Positions 50,250 to 62,526 of a stretch of 64,000 nucleotides of DNA are shown piece by piece. The translations under genes and the position numbers were made by a program. The notes beneath the pieces are model-generated. The model had not been told where the DNA came from. It did not search any database and saw only the letters and a program-made list of their open reading frames with translations. This DNA is from Vesta saturnalis (taxonomy: Eukaryota > Arthropoda > Insecta > Coleoptera > Lampyridae). Every line of letters begins with the position of its first letter. Within the stretch, counting starts at the first letter, position 1. The stretch spans positions 434,001-498,000 of the forward strand of contig JARFJB010001912.1 of the NCBI GenBank assembly GCA_036346205.1, given 5' to 3'.

Positions 50250-52212
50250 TTTGACTGATGAATTTCCCCTATTGTGTCTTATATATTACGAGCCAAATTA
50301 ATAACACGCCCCTCTCCTTTCCCACTGAGCTTCCGCCACATTGCTCTTATCTCTTATTTCCGATTCTACTTCCATTCTTGCCCGTAACAAGGTACATATG
50401 TAGATGTGTGCGTAAGTACGTAGGTCGGTATGTAGTGCGTGTTTTCCTAACGGAATTAGTGTATAAATTATCTTCTTGATCACTAAACGTAAATAAGATG
50501 AAGTGTGAACATAGTTTCTTCACATGTGGTTGTTTAAAGCCCAAATGATCTTTAAAAGGTTATCATGGTTTAATTAAATCTGATAAAGCTTTTTGCTTGT
50601 AAACCTGATATTCTGGTACCCTGTGTTTATATTTTCAAAAAGGTGTTGATATTCTTAATCGGTGCCTTTAAAAAGCGTAAGTATACCACATTTATTTGCG
50701 AAAAAGCTAATAATAAAATTGATTAAACAGTAAGAAGAGAAGTGTTGGTGTATGATACCTGTAACATGCAAACGGCAGCTTTAGAGGTATAGTCGTCACG
50801 AAAAAGTAAACAAACATTTGGCACAATTCTACTACTGTTATTACATGTTATAGTTTATTGTATAGGGATCTTATCTAACTTGTCCTAATCTTCAATATTT
50901 CTGTCTTAATGGATTTGCAAAGAAACCTTGCAAAACGATATTTTGAAGCATACTTAAAGAGGGGTTACGTATCACCCAGAGAATTTAATGACTGATTAAT
51001 TACTTACACAACAAGGTAAGACTTCCGGATTATTTAATAAGATATCGAAATCAAGAAAATAAAGAAGTTTCACATACGTTCTTATTAATAAGTTCCTTTG
51101 TTACACGTCCAATACGCACTAGGCGTCGCGTATGCTTACATTAGTAAGCGGGTTGCCAAACCAGCTACAGTGGAAATGAACGGGGTCGACACAAGGAGTA
51201 AAATCAAAACTTCAGAAAATTTAGTGAACATACCCTGTATAAATGGAAACTGCAATTCATAAAAATAAAACGTTAACTTATGTAGTTTTTAAAATGTCCC
51301 TCATATATCTACCAATTTAAATCTGCAACGGTTAATGAACTTTAAAATTAAATAAATAGTCGAAAACCCGGTGATATAAATAATAAAATAGTGCAAAAAT
51401 GTCCAGAAAAGGAAAAAAGCCTAAAGCAACTTTAGATACAAATTTGATGGTTAATTAAAGAAAATGAGAAATAAATTTAACTTACACACATATGCTTAGA
51501 GGAAAAACTTTATTTCCGAGACAAACTCATTAACAAATGAATATATAGTAAACCTTATTCAATATAAAACAGTGCGCTTGACTACATCCCAATCAATTTG
51601 GGTCGCCTAACCAAACTGAAACAGAGAATTTCAATGCACGTGTTTCTCAATTTACCACACTTGTATCAAACTAGATTCCAATTCTATCGCTAGATGTCGC
51701 AAATTGTCACGAAATGCATACAATCACGTCAACAAGCCAATTTCCATGTAGAAACAAGCAAACGAAGACACACAATAACAAACCAAACAACTATTTACAG
51801 CCACAAAATATAAAATTACAACTCAACCAGGGAACACATAACAAGAATGGTACACAGAGTCAACGGCGCAACACAGGGGCTCCACCCAGGGCAAAATTAT
51901 TATGTATATTTGCACAAAATATATAAAAAAAATTGTGAATGTGGGCTAAATACCCGAAATCAAATTACGCACGTCACATGTTTACTACACCTAAAACTTT
52001 GATATCACTAACAAATCGCCATAAGGAAGTGATGATGCTACGTATTACTGGTACGTATTATTAAAATTAATGTCTAACTGACAATTTTTTTTGGTTTTAG
52101 ACACGTCATCAGAAATTTTGATTTGTATTATGTGGCCTATCGGCCTTGCTTGTTGTTTGTTAAACTCACGCTCAAACTTATGGCATTTGCGTTAGTGCTT
52201 GTATTTATACTA
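50250..52212. other. AT-rich stretch, no gene recognised
   Basis: Only short ORFs. A repeat-edge motif ACCCTGTATAAATG occurs at about 51233. Nothing else is supported. Confidence 0.5.
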
Positions 52213-52630
52213 CATTGGATTCCATATAAACTGACGCGAGAATAGTTACTGGTGATGAAAAATGGATACACTATAATAATCCAAAAAAGGAAAACATCGT
52301 GGGGACCACCTGTTCGTGCTTCAACATTTACAGCTAAGCCAACTCTTGTTGTGTATTTGGTCGGATTAATTTGGTGTTGTGTATTATGGGTTACTCAAAC
52401 CGAACGAAACTATTACTGATTTTCACTTGTTTCGATCGATGGCCTGAGCAACATTTCACATCATATGCAGATATAAAAAGCTTGATCGATTCGTAAGCTG
52501 TCAGAAATTTGGGAAAAGTAATGGACAGTATTTCGAATAAAGCAGTAATTTCCGTTCTTCCACAATAAATGCCCAGACAGTATTTCGAATAAAGCAGTAA
52601 GGTCCGCTCTTTCACAATAAGTGCCCAATG
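52213..52630 (+). pseudogene. Degenerate mariner-family transposase, internally deleted
   Basis: The plus strand reads ARIVTGDEKWIHYNNPKKE (first catalytic Asp in TGDE, about 52228-52285), then SWGPPVRASTFTAKPTL, then after frameshifts VLCIMGY and ERNYY. After that it jumps to the C-terminal part: LFRSMA, TSYADIKSLIDS, LGKV and GQYFE followed by a stop. The central part with the second and third catalytic Asp is missing. The end GQYFE-stop is the usual mariner C-terminus and is present twice because of a 52-bp duplication. This copy belongs to a different mariner subfamily from the relic at 3192-3840, judging from TGDEKW against TVDE. Confidence 0.85.
52524..52627. repeat. 52-bp tandem duplication inside the mariner relic
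   Basis: The 52-bp unit starting GACAGTATTTCGAATAAAGC occurs at 52524-52575 and 52576-52627, with a few differences (for example AATTTCCG against AAGGTCCG). It covers the end of the transposase reading and the start of the 3' untranslated part. Confidence 0.95.
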
Positions 52631-53233
52631 TTTGATAAAAAGCGGCGTAAAAGTTTTACACACCTAATACAATATTTAGTACTTCTGTATCAATTTAATA
52701 CATTGCAATAACATTTAGGATGTGAAAAAGAAAATGATAGCAATTAATCATTTAAAATTTATGTTTGTATACTTTTTTTAAATCACTGTAAAAAGTTGAA
52801 TAAGTTCAATATGTTTTAAACAAAAGCGAAGTTAGTCCATGATCCCCAGTTAAATTTTTAAATCATATAGGTATTGTAGCTGCATGAATTGTAACCACAT
52901 CCAGAATAAGAAAGTACACAACTCATTAAGGCTTGACGAAGTACCTAAAAATCCCTTCTAAGGAAACTGAGGTGTACATCTACTCCGGGGTAAAATTTTC
53001 TATTCGTGTAGCTATAAAATTAGGGTAAAAATGCTTTTTCATAGTTCACATTATTAGATGTTGTACTCAATGCAGAGCTCTATAATACGGAACTGTTATA
53101 AATCAATCCGAGTATACGACCTTTATGAAATGCGAAAAATAAGCTAAAATTATTGTCCATGTGGTGCCGTTTTTGTAAAGGTATGACCTAATACTAAAAA
53201 TGTAACTAGTTACCCCTAAAACGAGAGTACGCC

Positions 53234-53293
53234 AACCCAATTCAAATCCTCGGCAGTCCCAAGTTCTCTGTTAGTCAGTATATTAACGACAAG
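53234..53293 (+). repeat. Dispersed direct repeat, copy 1
   Basis: It begins AACCCAATTCAAATC and ends GTCAGTATATTAACGACAAG. The second copy is at 54516-54582. The last 20 bases are identical and the rest is about two-thirds alike by eye, with weaker similarity continuing to the right (CCAAATAC). Confidence 0.75.
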
Positions 53294-54515
53294 TTGTTAC
53301 AGGCCAAATACATATTAGAGCATCCAACCCTCGAAAGGCAATTGTGCGCACGACGTAGCTCAGTGGTGTGGGTGGGGTTCTCACTTAATGTTGCAAAAGG
53401 GCACTCGTCACAGCTCCAATAACGTCAAAATCGGGTAAAAATACCAAAAAGGCGCCACCTGTTAAATACATTTATAGCGGGAAAACGTCATGAACTAGAT
53501 ATTATAATGGCCTAACAGGAAACCATAATATTCACTCAGAAATAGAACCCTCATCTCTGAAAATTCTACCCCAAAATATTTACGCTAAGTTCACCAAAAC
53601 TTCAATAAAATCCTAAACTTCATATAAAAGCCGCCACACGCGATTATGGAATCCAAAACTCATTAAATATTTCGACAAATTTAGCGCCAAAATTATTTTC
53701 TCAAACACCCAAAAATATCTGACCACAACTGTAATTAATCATTCAATCTCAAACGAAAAATAAGTCACAAAAAACTAAATTGACACGATCAAAAATTTAT
53801 GAGATTCCATAATTTACTGAACGACAAAATCGACATGTAATACCTAAATTCGAGAAAATATACAGCTTCCCCATAACAAATAATAAAATTCGCTTACCTG
53901 TTTAGCAAATCAGGCCGATCAATGAGGTCTGCAATCGGTAGCTCGGTTTCTACAAAAATAACTTTAAAAAAATGGCGACTATTCGCAACATTCTCGTATG
54001 CAAAAAGAAACAGCTGACCGGTCAACGACCGATTTACTTCATAATTTACGTTACGTTATTCTACTCAAAAGATCTGATTTTCAATAAAATTATTCTTTAA
54101 CAAAAAAAGAAATCACTTTAGTTCTGTTCACAACCAGTTGGAATTGGATCAATCAATTCGCTATCAAATGTGCTCAAATTCATAAAAAAATGTTGCATTA
54201 GACCTCTAAATGTTACGTTATAATTCAATAATCAATGATATCTTTGGGACATAATTACTTTACTTCAAAGAAATACAAGAATCATGACTTCTAAAAAAAA
54301 AGACTCTTGCGCGTAAGTATGATGCGGCACAACAAAGGGGTTTACACTAGGTACGTTAACCTAAGTGTATAAATCTGAAAGAAAAGTACCCTACTTGCAA
54401 TTTATCCATTCAGTTTCGTGTATTAACCTTTTGTAACATACACTGGGTTCTGAGAAACAATTAATTCAAAGTGAGACAAATTTAAAAATGTTTAACTACG
54501 ACCTTAGGACTGTCC

Positions 54516-54582
54516 AACAATCCAATTCAAATCATCGAATGCTAGGATCAAGATCTCAATTAGTCAGTATATTAACGACAAG
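54516..54582 (+). repeat. Dispersed direct repeat, copy 2
   Basis: It begins CAACAATCCAATTCAAATC and ends with the same 20 bases as copy 1. The copies are about 1.29 kb apart. They may be two members of a short interspersed repeat family or the ends of one element. Confidence 0.75.
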
Positions 54583-55593
54583 CATATTAATATGTTTCCA
54601 AATACTTCACGGTATGTCGCGCATAACGATTTATGAACCTAGTGGTTAATTGCGGAAAATATGCACGCAGGATTTATATGTTCAAAACCAAATTGGTAAA
54701 TAAAGAACAAACATTTTCATGATAAAGGATACAAGGATGTAGCGGATACTAAAAATCAATTAATTATGTTGGAAAGGTCACCACCGTAAATAACGAATTC
54801 GTTTAATTCGTGGAACAGGATAATTTATTTTGATTTGTTGACCTTCCTGACCAAATGATGACGGAGAAGTAACTAACCCTACGATAAAGCAAAAGACAAA
54901 CTTCTTCAAATTTTCTAAGCGCAAAGACAACAAGAAGACTTTGATATAATACTAAACGATTGACATTTACCATTTATAAATAAAGTAATTTATCATGTCA
55001 GCTTATTAAATGCCTCGGCTAGCAATATATTAATGAACAACTATTTTTCTTTACGATAATGGATTAATATTGTCTTTTATATTGGTAATGAAAATAATAC
55101 ATTAATTTAAACTATTTGTCAGGTATTCTGCTTCAAGGTGAAAAGTTTTATCTTTTGGATTTCTATAGATCTTCACCAATTCACTCAAAATTCTCCTTTT
55201 CCTAGCTTTTCACTTATCTGTTTAATTTAATTAATAATATATTTATTGTTTAGCAGGTACAGAGTTTTTCGTCGTGAGTACGGATTCCACGTGAAGGCCG
55301 AACGAGTCGGTTTTCCGTTGATATGGAACGGCAAACTTATCTTGAGGGTTGGTTAAGAGAGATCTTGGTATGATTTTTGTTTTGCCAGAACTTTGAATTT
55401 AAGCCAGAAAACTAGTTTGCTTGTTTTTTTAATCCAATTGACTTGAGTGAACCTGTTGGTTTCCAGTCTTATAAATGCATCAAGTCTGTTACGCTTAGTT
55501 TTGGAAATGGAGTTTCTGATCTTCAGAAATCTACAATCTATCCGTTGTTTCTCCTTAACTCAGAGAACGATGAGAGAAAGAACTACTTTCGAG

Positions 55594-56320
55594 GTAAGGT
55601 CAACGGTCTTTGTGGGGATTGTAGAGTTGGATATACCGGATATGCAATGAGTCAAGTCTTGTACGGCTCGATCTATGCTGTATGTAGTGTTTAATAGTAT
55701 ATCTGGAAGGTTATTGGAGGTATCTTCGTTGAACGCATTCCAATCAGCATTACAAAAGTCTCTATCCGTGATTGTACTCTATGTTGGAGAAAGTGGAGGA
55801 CCTAGAGATATCCTAACCAGAAGACGTAGGTAATCAGAAGTGATTGAGGTGCCGAGGTCGCAGATATCAAAATACTTTTAGTCCTACTGAGAAAGATATG
55901 TGGCCATGTATGGACATGCTGTTATAACTAACGAAAGTGGGACGGATATTTCTAAATTTCAGGGACACTAAGTAGGTTTTCAGTAACCATGCGCCCCTTG
56001 TTATGTATCTAGAATTAAAGTCTCCTGGTAGGACTGTATTGTAAGTAAAGGGGATGTACAATAACGGAGTATAAATGGTGTTCTGCGGCTACATATTCAA
56101 GGTACTGAAGGTACGGAGGTAGGGTGTAGAGAGAGGGAGGTAACGGTTGTGTATATAGAATACACTTCCTCGCATGCTTCTATTGGGAGGGCCCACATTA
56201 CCAAGTTTTGTTCCGGTTATAGCTAGGATTTGCATTTGGCCCGTGTTAAGTTAATGAGGGGGCGTTTTTGTAGGAAAGCTACCCGCATTAACTGATTATA
56301 ATCTTAGATCCATTGTAACA
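55594..56320 (-). pseudogene. LINE endonuclease (APE-type) fragment, decayed
   Basis: On the minus strand, in several frames, the order is NAGSFPTKTPP (about 56290), MQILAITGTKLGN (about 56220, like the AITET motif), PGDFNSRYITRGAW (about 56000, the GDFN active-site motif), SDICDLGTSITSDYLRL (about 55860, a degraded SDH region), DWNAFNEDTSNNLP (about 55750) and STIPTKTV (about 55605). This is the order of an apurinic-endonuclease-like domain of Jockey/R1-type LINEs plus the start of the linker to the RT. The RT itself is missing. Several frameshifts and stops are present. It is separate from the next LINE, which has its own endonuclease. Confidence 0.7.
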
Positions 56321-56871
56321 GGGTTTAGGGGAGTACTACGTTCTACAGATAAATGGCCTACGTGGTTACACGTCAAGCAGTAATTTGAGATAGCGTTAGG
56401 GGTGTGCAGAGCCTCAAACTCATAGCAACTGCCCAGAATGCAGACACCGTTACGTAAGAGATAATCGATGGATAATTTCGAATAGAAAAGGATTCTCGCA
56501 AGGCAGGTAAGGCGATTTGTGGCGTTAGTAACATGTGGCTGATCTATGGTTTGGATAAACTTTAGATAGTTTTATTTGATGGATAGTTTTATTTATTTGC
56601 CGTTTATCGTAAAATACACATCATAATTAAAATAATAGAAATATATAAATACACAAAATATAGATATCACGTAATGGTATTTAAATTTTTTAACTTGTAA
56701 CACACTATTACCTAACCTGCAACATTGCCAAAAAAATCATCCAATGAATACAATACCGTTTTATTGAGGACTTTAGAAACTTTTTGTCTGAAATGTGTAT
56801 ATATCAATGTGCACATTATATATTCTGGAAGAGCGTTATAGAATCTTAGACCCATTTGGAAATGTGAGGTG

Positions 56872-58195
56872 TCATGTAGGTACTCTATTATTTGATGCGG
56901 ATAAAGTAAAATTGTTTTTGAATCTCGTGTTATACGAGTGATGATCGGAATTTAGGGAGAATTGAGATTTATTTTTGAAAACAAAAGACAGACATTCCAG
57001 GACATATAGGGCAAAAATAGCTTTAATGTCGTGTTTTTCAAAAAACAACTTGCAAAGGTCTAGTTTTCGTAATGAAAACATTGTACGAATAGCCTGTTTT
57101 TGTATCTTAAATATATAATTAATTAATTTGTTATTTGTATTTCCCCACAAAATGACTCCGTACCTCAGCTTTGATTCAAATAGAGAGTAATACACTTGAA
57201 GTAACGTTTTTTTGGTCACAAAATTGTTATATCGTGGCAGAGCGAAGATAGATTTATTTAACATTAATTTTAAGTTTTCTATATGATGTCGCAGTTAACA
57301 TTTCGATCTAAAGTAACCCCCAAGAAACTACAGCAGTCACACGTATCGATGTTTTTGGATTCAAACTTTAGGCCTTTGATACTAACTGTTGAGTTTTTAC
57401 TAATAAAATTCTTGTTTTGTCTACGTTCATCAACAGTTTATTTGCGTTAAACCAGTTCACTAGCGTTTTTAGTATGTTATTTAGATACTTTTCTGAATCA
57501 CCATTTCTACAAGCGACAATTACGTCAGTGTCGTCTGCATAAGTTAAAACGTTGCATGGAGATGTAAAATTAATTGACACGTCATTAATAAATATTATAA
57601 ATAGTATGGGACCAAGGATAGAGCCTTGGAGCACCCCATATTCTACTAATCGTAACTGTGACGTTCTCTCTATTATTTCTCCCGAACTGAGAATTTTTTC
57701 ACAATTTTAAGGCAACCCCTCTAATTCCATAGTGGTAGAGTTTTGACAGCAACGAACCGTGTCAGAGGCCTTGGATAGATCGCAATTTATGGATGCCTCC
57801 ACCTTACCCTTATTATGTGCATCGTGGATATAACTTAACAGGGTTTGCAAAGCTGTTGCTGTTGCTTATCTGATCTAAAGCAGTGTTGTGCCTGATTGAC
57901 GAGATTATGGGATTCGAAGAAAGAATCAACCTATTTTTTAGTACCTATTCAACTATTTTTGAAAAAGAGTTTAAAATTGATATAGGTCTGTAGCTCTGGA
58001 CCTCTTGTTTTGATTTATAGGTTTTATTTTCGCAACATTACCGTGCTTTGGAAAAACCTCAGTAGTGAAAATCAAGTTTATTAACGAAATTAGTGGTTCC
58101 TGTATAAGATCAAAAACTGATTTGTAAATTTTAATAGGGATATTATCGCAGCTACACACGTTTGTCTTATTTAAAATATTTACTATGTTATACAA
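56872..58195 (-). pseudogene. LINE reverse transcriptase, broken by frameshifts
   Basis: Three open pieces in RT order (58195-57971, 57634-57368, 57264-56872) are separated by stops and frameshifts. The first has the fingers region and FPKHGNVAKIKPI. The second has QGSILGPILF and the YADD catalytic motif. The third has the thumb and C-terminal part (VYYSLFESKLRYG, FKIQKQAIRTMF, SYNTRFKN). The SYNTR motif is typical of the end of CR1/Jockey-type ORF2. The protein cannot be made in one piece. Confidence 0.85.
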
Positions 58196-58247
58196 TTCGT
58201 TTTTTTGTTACGGGTGACAATAAGAACGAATTCTGTCGTGATGCAAA

Positions 58248-58541
58248 TTATCTAGTGGCATCATACTTTTTAGGAATTATTTTCATATTTTCTCTCGCTA
58301 CAGATACGAAATATTCGTTAAATGGGTTCGCAACTTCTTGAGCGTTATCAATTACCTTATTATCTACAATTAGGGATATATTAGAAAGTTTATGAATCCG
58401 CCTATTCAAATTACTATTAATCAATTGCCAAGTTGCTTTAGCTGTATTAGTTGAATTCATAATAACGCCATTCGAATGCATTTTTTTTTGAGTTTGTAAT
58501 AACTTTTTTAAGGACATTAGTGTACAGTTTGTAATCCGCAA
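58248..58541 (-). pseudogene. LINE endonuclease-RT linker piece
   Basis: A 97-codon open piece contains AKATWQLINSNLNRR and EVANPFNEYFVSVA, the conserved linker that precedes the RT in CR1/Jockey-type ORF2. It lies between the endonuclease and RT pieces in the right order and on the same strand, but in a separate frame segment. Confidence 0.75.
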
Positions 58542-58847
58542 TTATGTTTGGCTGCTGGTTTTACCGGATTTTTAGGTAGAGTTCTCCTTTTGTTTTACTA
58601 AATTTAGGAATGCCTTTAGTAACCCAATTTCTTTTACTATTTGTAAAGTACTGCTTCCGAAGAGGAAAGAATTTTACGAATATTGGTTGAAGAATACTGA
58701 AAAATTTAGTTTACAAACAAGTGAACATGACTTTCAAAATATAATAAATCCCACTTGGCATTTTTAAGATGATTCCTAAATGAAATTAAGTTGTTTTGAT
58801 TAATTATATACCTCTGTGCAAACAATCTTTTATTTTAAATGTTTGGT

Positions 58848-59217
58848 TTAATATATAACATGATGATCTGAAAATTCTATTGGCACATTAAAAGTGTGGT
58901 CACATATTGAAGATTCGTAATAATGTTGTGAATACAAGAACTTGAAGTATTTGATACCCTGGTGGGGGCTGTAATTAATTATTGTGCGTAAGCCGTAGGT
59001 ACTGAATAAATTAGATAATTGTTTCAGCAGTGGAGAATCTTGAGCAAAATTAACATTAAAATCCCCACACAGAATGAGGTTTTTGTGATTACTTACAATG
59101 TCTAAAGCCTTTTCCATATTATCGAGGAAAATTTGTTTATCACGATCAGGCCTGTATAATAAAATTGTTGATAGCGAATGAGGGATTAATTTAAAACCAC
59201 ATATCTCCTTTTCTAAG
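58848..59217 (-). pseudogene. LINE endonuclease C-terminal half
   Basis: From 59117 an 89-codon open piece holds NLILCGDFNVNF (active-site Asp and Asn of the GDFN motif), an STYGLRTIINYSPH segment and EFSDHHVIY (the SDH motif that closes the domain). The same frame continues upstream of its first Met to about 59217, through an FKLIPHSLSTILLYRPD segment, so the annotated Met is not the real start. The active-site residues seen are intact, but the N-terminal half is missing or unrecognisable. Confidence 0.85.
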
Positions 59218-62124
59218 ACAATCTCACGGGGTCTGGGTGTGAAAAGATTTTGACTGGAATCAGAAAGTTATTTTGGATGGATCTCTCGTCTTCGGAAGTC
59301 GGGATAGGTTTGGTGGTTACCAGGTGTGTGATAAAGTTAGGGTTGAATTGCAGATCCACATGCGGGAGCTAGAGAGGGCGTAGGGTGGTAAACTGTTTTT
59401 GAGATATTTCGAATGCAATAACGGGGTTTGGATAAAGTATGGGAGCTGGAGATTGAGGATCACGATGACGAAATCGACGTGGTTGATGTTGAAGGTGAAT
59501 GTGGGCAACTAGTAAAAACTCGCGTTGTAGAAGCATTCATCGTTTTACCATGCTTGGTTAGTAGGTAGGATAAAAAATGCTTGTATTCAGAGGGACGAAC
59601 TCCCACGTGGGTCCAGCCCTTCCATCTCGTTGGACTGAAATATAATAAATTAATCCATACCTTAATAGTCTGGTTTCGGAGCCTGACGGCTTCAGAGTGT
59701 TTCGGTGTATTACTGTTTATGGGTGGTTGACACCTGCTTATCTTCAGTTCTTGGTGGCGTCTAGCTGTCCTGTGTTAGTATATTCCTTGGATATAGTCCT
59801 TTGTGGCGTGTGGTCTCAGTTTTCAGGATTGCTCAATCCCTATCTTGCTGCTGTTCTTGTACTGGGTGAGATTCTGTTCCTGAAAAGGAATTTTAAACTG
59901 TTTTTTTTTTGTAGAGGTGTGCCTTGCAGTGTTCACCACTGTTTATCAAAGGAGAAATGCTCAGAATAATCCCAGTCCGCGATAAATTAGTGACTTAAGT
60001 AGCAATTATTTTCACTGCTTTGCATTCCGACGGTTAGACAAGAAGTCATAACTGTATAGCTTCTAATTTACATTCATATTTAGTTTCTCTGTAGCGCTTG
60101 TGCACTAAATGTTATGCAACGGCTTTTTGCGCACCTGTAAGATTTATTTTAAACTAGCTTTGCTTATAGGTGGATATGCTAGAAGTTTGTGTGTGTGTGT
60201 GTGGGTGTGCGTGCGTGCGTGCGTGCGTGCGCACGTGCGTACGTGCGTGAATGCGCGCATGTGTGTGTATGCGCTCGTGCGCGCGTGCGTGCGTGCGTGC
60301 GTATGTGTGTTGCTTCATTTAGTGTTCTACGAGTCCAGTTTTGTTATCATCCGTGACTTAGATGGCTCAATTACCACACATAATCAGCAACTCTCTATTT
60401 TTATCTTAATAACGCCCTTGCTGTATACATTCAAACGCGCACAAAGAGACTATGTCAGCAAAAGAGAGTGACGTAGTACGCTTTTAAGAGAATCAGCAGC
60501 TCAGCCGCGATGGATGACATTGGGGTGCGTGAGTGTGAGGTTGGCAACGATACTTAAAAGGGTACAACTGTTTTGCCCTTATCAAGCCCTCAAAGTACGA
60601 AATGCGCAAACTCATAGTATAACGTTGATTATAGCTAAAATGAGACAAAGAACTTTGACCTTGAAGGTTAATTAGGCGTACGAGACAATACCACACATAA
60701 AACAAAGAAATAATGGTGGCTTAACAGAAATTAATACTCAAAATGAAACAAATAGGACAGCATTAGTAGATACCCGGAAGAAGACTTACCACAAACATAA
60801 ACGAAAGCATAATTCATTTAAACCAAGGCGTGCGTGGTTTCAGGAAGCGTTTGATATCTAGCATAAACAACCATTCGTTAATTACGGTTAAACGTCAACA
60901 ACATGAAACATGTAGATTAGGGCCATAAATCTGGGGTAGCAGAGTATGCTTTAAATATTTTAAATCGTGACATTCAATTTGATAATATGGAAATATTGGC
61001 AAGGCAAACTCGTTATTAAGTTCGTTTACAACGTGAAGCTATTGAGATATATAAGCATCCTAATAACTTCACTAGACAAGAACGAGGCTTCATTTAAATA
61101 GGTTTTGGCATCTCATAATTTAAAAAAGAATTTTAATTTTAGATTTTGGTATGTCTAGGTTTGTTTGGTGCGTTTTTTCCTAGCCCTTGAAGTAATTGCT
61201 TTACCAATTATATGTTAAGTTACCACAGTACTCTAATAATTTAGTACGTAGTTGAAATTAAAATTAAAATGAAAATTAAAAATCATATTAAACATTCTAT
61301 ATTGTGTTTTCAATGTAAAATGGCAATTACAATTATTAAGAAAAAATACGACTTTGTTAGTTTTGACTAGTTCTTGAATTGGTATGTCACGTTTTTTTTT
61401 AATAATTTAATATTTAATTTTATTAAGGATCAAGTTAGTCTTTACTAAAATTATATTCCATAGTTGGCTTTAAACATTTATCAAACAGGTATGTCAATAG
61501 CAGGCTTATATTTGCGTTTTCATCTTTTTCATATTTCATAAATTTGTTCTAACATCTTAAACAATTCTTAACGCTCGTATTAACATGTGGATCACCATGT
61601 AAGAGTCATATGACGTATTGAAACAACTCGTAAGTCTAGAACAATAATGGAAACTTTACATTTAAACTTAACCTTGGCAGTTTACTGCTACCCATACATT
61701 TCTAATGACAAGAACAATAATGCGAACTAAATACCGTCCATAGGAAATGTTATTCAATTTATATCCAACCACTTTAGGTAAGTATAATTTATAGTTTGTA
61801 AACCTATACTGAGTTTTACCTTTTTAAATTGTAGATTAAGCACATCACAAACGAGACACATAGGTGCAATCGCTATACTACCAAATCTATGCAGAACGAC
61901 AAAAGTATCAATGTCCACACCCAATAACAATTAGTAAGTTTATTGCATAGATAGGTCTGTAATAAATACTTAACTACTGTTATAGCCTATTGCCTTGACT
62001 TCCAGGGCTCCGCCACGTAGTAAGTAAAATGTATAACTCACCTTTAACTTTGTTGTATACGTAAATAGACATAAAATTTGCTTGGTCTAAAACGCTTGAG
62101 TAACCAGCAGAAATCAAAACAGGT
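59218..62124. other. Stretch without recognisable gene
   Basis: The 59,225-59,960 part is less AT-rich and has modest open frames on both strands (minus 59317-59508, plus 59697-59969), but no family motif. It could be the 5' part of the preceding LINE or another repeat. The rest is AT-rich with short ORFs, apart from the microsatellite listed next. Confidence 0.45.
60188..60310. repeat. GT/GTGC simple repeat
   Basis: About 120 bp of GTGTGT passing into GTGCGTGCGTGC with CACGTGCGTACGTGC inserts. The open frame across it is a poly-Cys/Val/Arg repeat translation. Confidence 0.9.
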
Positions 62125-62526
62125 ATGGAAAACGTCTTACTTGCATTCTTGGTGAGTAAAAGCCTACTTTTTAGCATCTCGTTTTCTGCAGTAACAAACG
62201 CTAACCAAACAAATTGGCATCAACCACACATAATCAAGACGACCCCTAAATTTTCGCTTCTCTCAGTTCAAATTATATTTCTTATCAAAAATTTAAGAGC
62301 ACCTCGAAGAATTCCAATAACCCAAAGGTATCCTATATGGAACGTCGCCACGTATAATTTTATAGAAATACCTACGTTAATTAAAAGACTTCGTTTAACA
62401 GATCATATTAAGACAAAGGGAACCAAATACACTTTGTTGGTAAAAAAACTAGTTAAGTCACTTTTTCCCAAGGCAATTAAACGTTTCAAAACGAAAAATT
62501 CCAGAAGGCTCAACGTATGCTTGTAG
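62125..62526 (+). CDS. Hypothetical small ORF with signal-like N-terminus
   Basis: A 133-codon open frame from an ATG in CAGGTATGG context. The first 25 residues (MENVLLAFLVSKSLLFSISF and after) are hydrophobic enough to be a signal peptide. The C-terminal half is Lys/Arg-rich (KKLVKSLFPKAIKRFKTK). A polyadenylation-type AATAAA lies about 37 bases after the stop (62563-62568). No domain is recognised. In DNA this AT-rich, one ORF of this length in 64 kb is expected by chance, so it may not be a gene. Confidence 0.2.
   Translation: MENVLLAFLVSKSLLFSISFSAVTNANQTNWHQPHIIKTTPKFSLLSVQIIFLIKNLRAPRRIPITQRYPIWNVATYNFIEIPTLIKRLRLTDHIKTKGTKYTLLVKKLVKSLFPKAIKRFKTKNSRRLNVCL

Larger units (their letters stand above)
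52631..55593. other. AT-rich stretch with dispersed direct repeat and possible SINE remnant
   Basis: No coding sequence recognised. At 53,349 TAGCTCAGTGG matches the tRNA-type A box, but no clear B box follows at the expected distance, so it is at most a tRNA-derived SINE remnant. A diverged direct repeat (53234-53293 and 54516-54582) shares GTCAGTATATTAACGACAAG. Confidence 0.45.
56567..59217 (-). mobile_element. Decayed non-LTR retrotransposon with endonuclease and RT
   Basis: On the minus strand this roughly 2.65 kb element shows endonuclease parts from 59217 (EIVLEKEICGFKLIP, then ILLYRPDRDKQIFLDN), LILCGDFNVNF (about 59060) and EFSDHHVIY (about 58865). The endonuclease-RT linker follows (AKATWQLINSNLNRR, NPFNEYFVSVA), then the RT start (KTNVCSCDNIPIKIYK), QGSILGPILFIIFIND (about 57600), the active site LTYADDTDVIVA (about 57535) and thumb sequence KLRYGVILWGN (about 57160). 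The 3' end carries a short repeat related to AATAAAACTATCCATC (56567-56600), as is usual for CR1/L2-like LINEs. The N-terminal part of the endonuclease and ORF1 are not recognisable. Confidence 0.85.

Noticed and set aside
52391..52663. 90-codon minus-strand ORF
   Set aside because: It is antisense to the mariner relic and spans its 52-bp tandem duplication.
53340..53420. Functional tRNA gene
   Set aside because: An A-box-like string is present, but no B box, no cloverleaf arms and no acceptor pairing were found.
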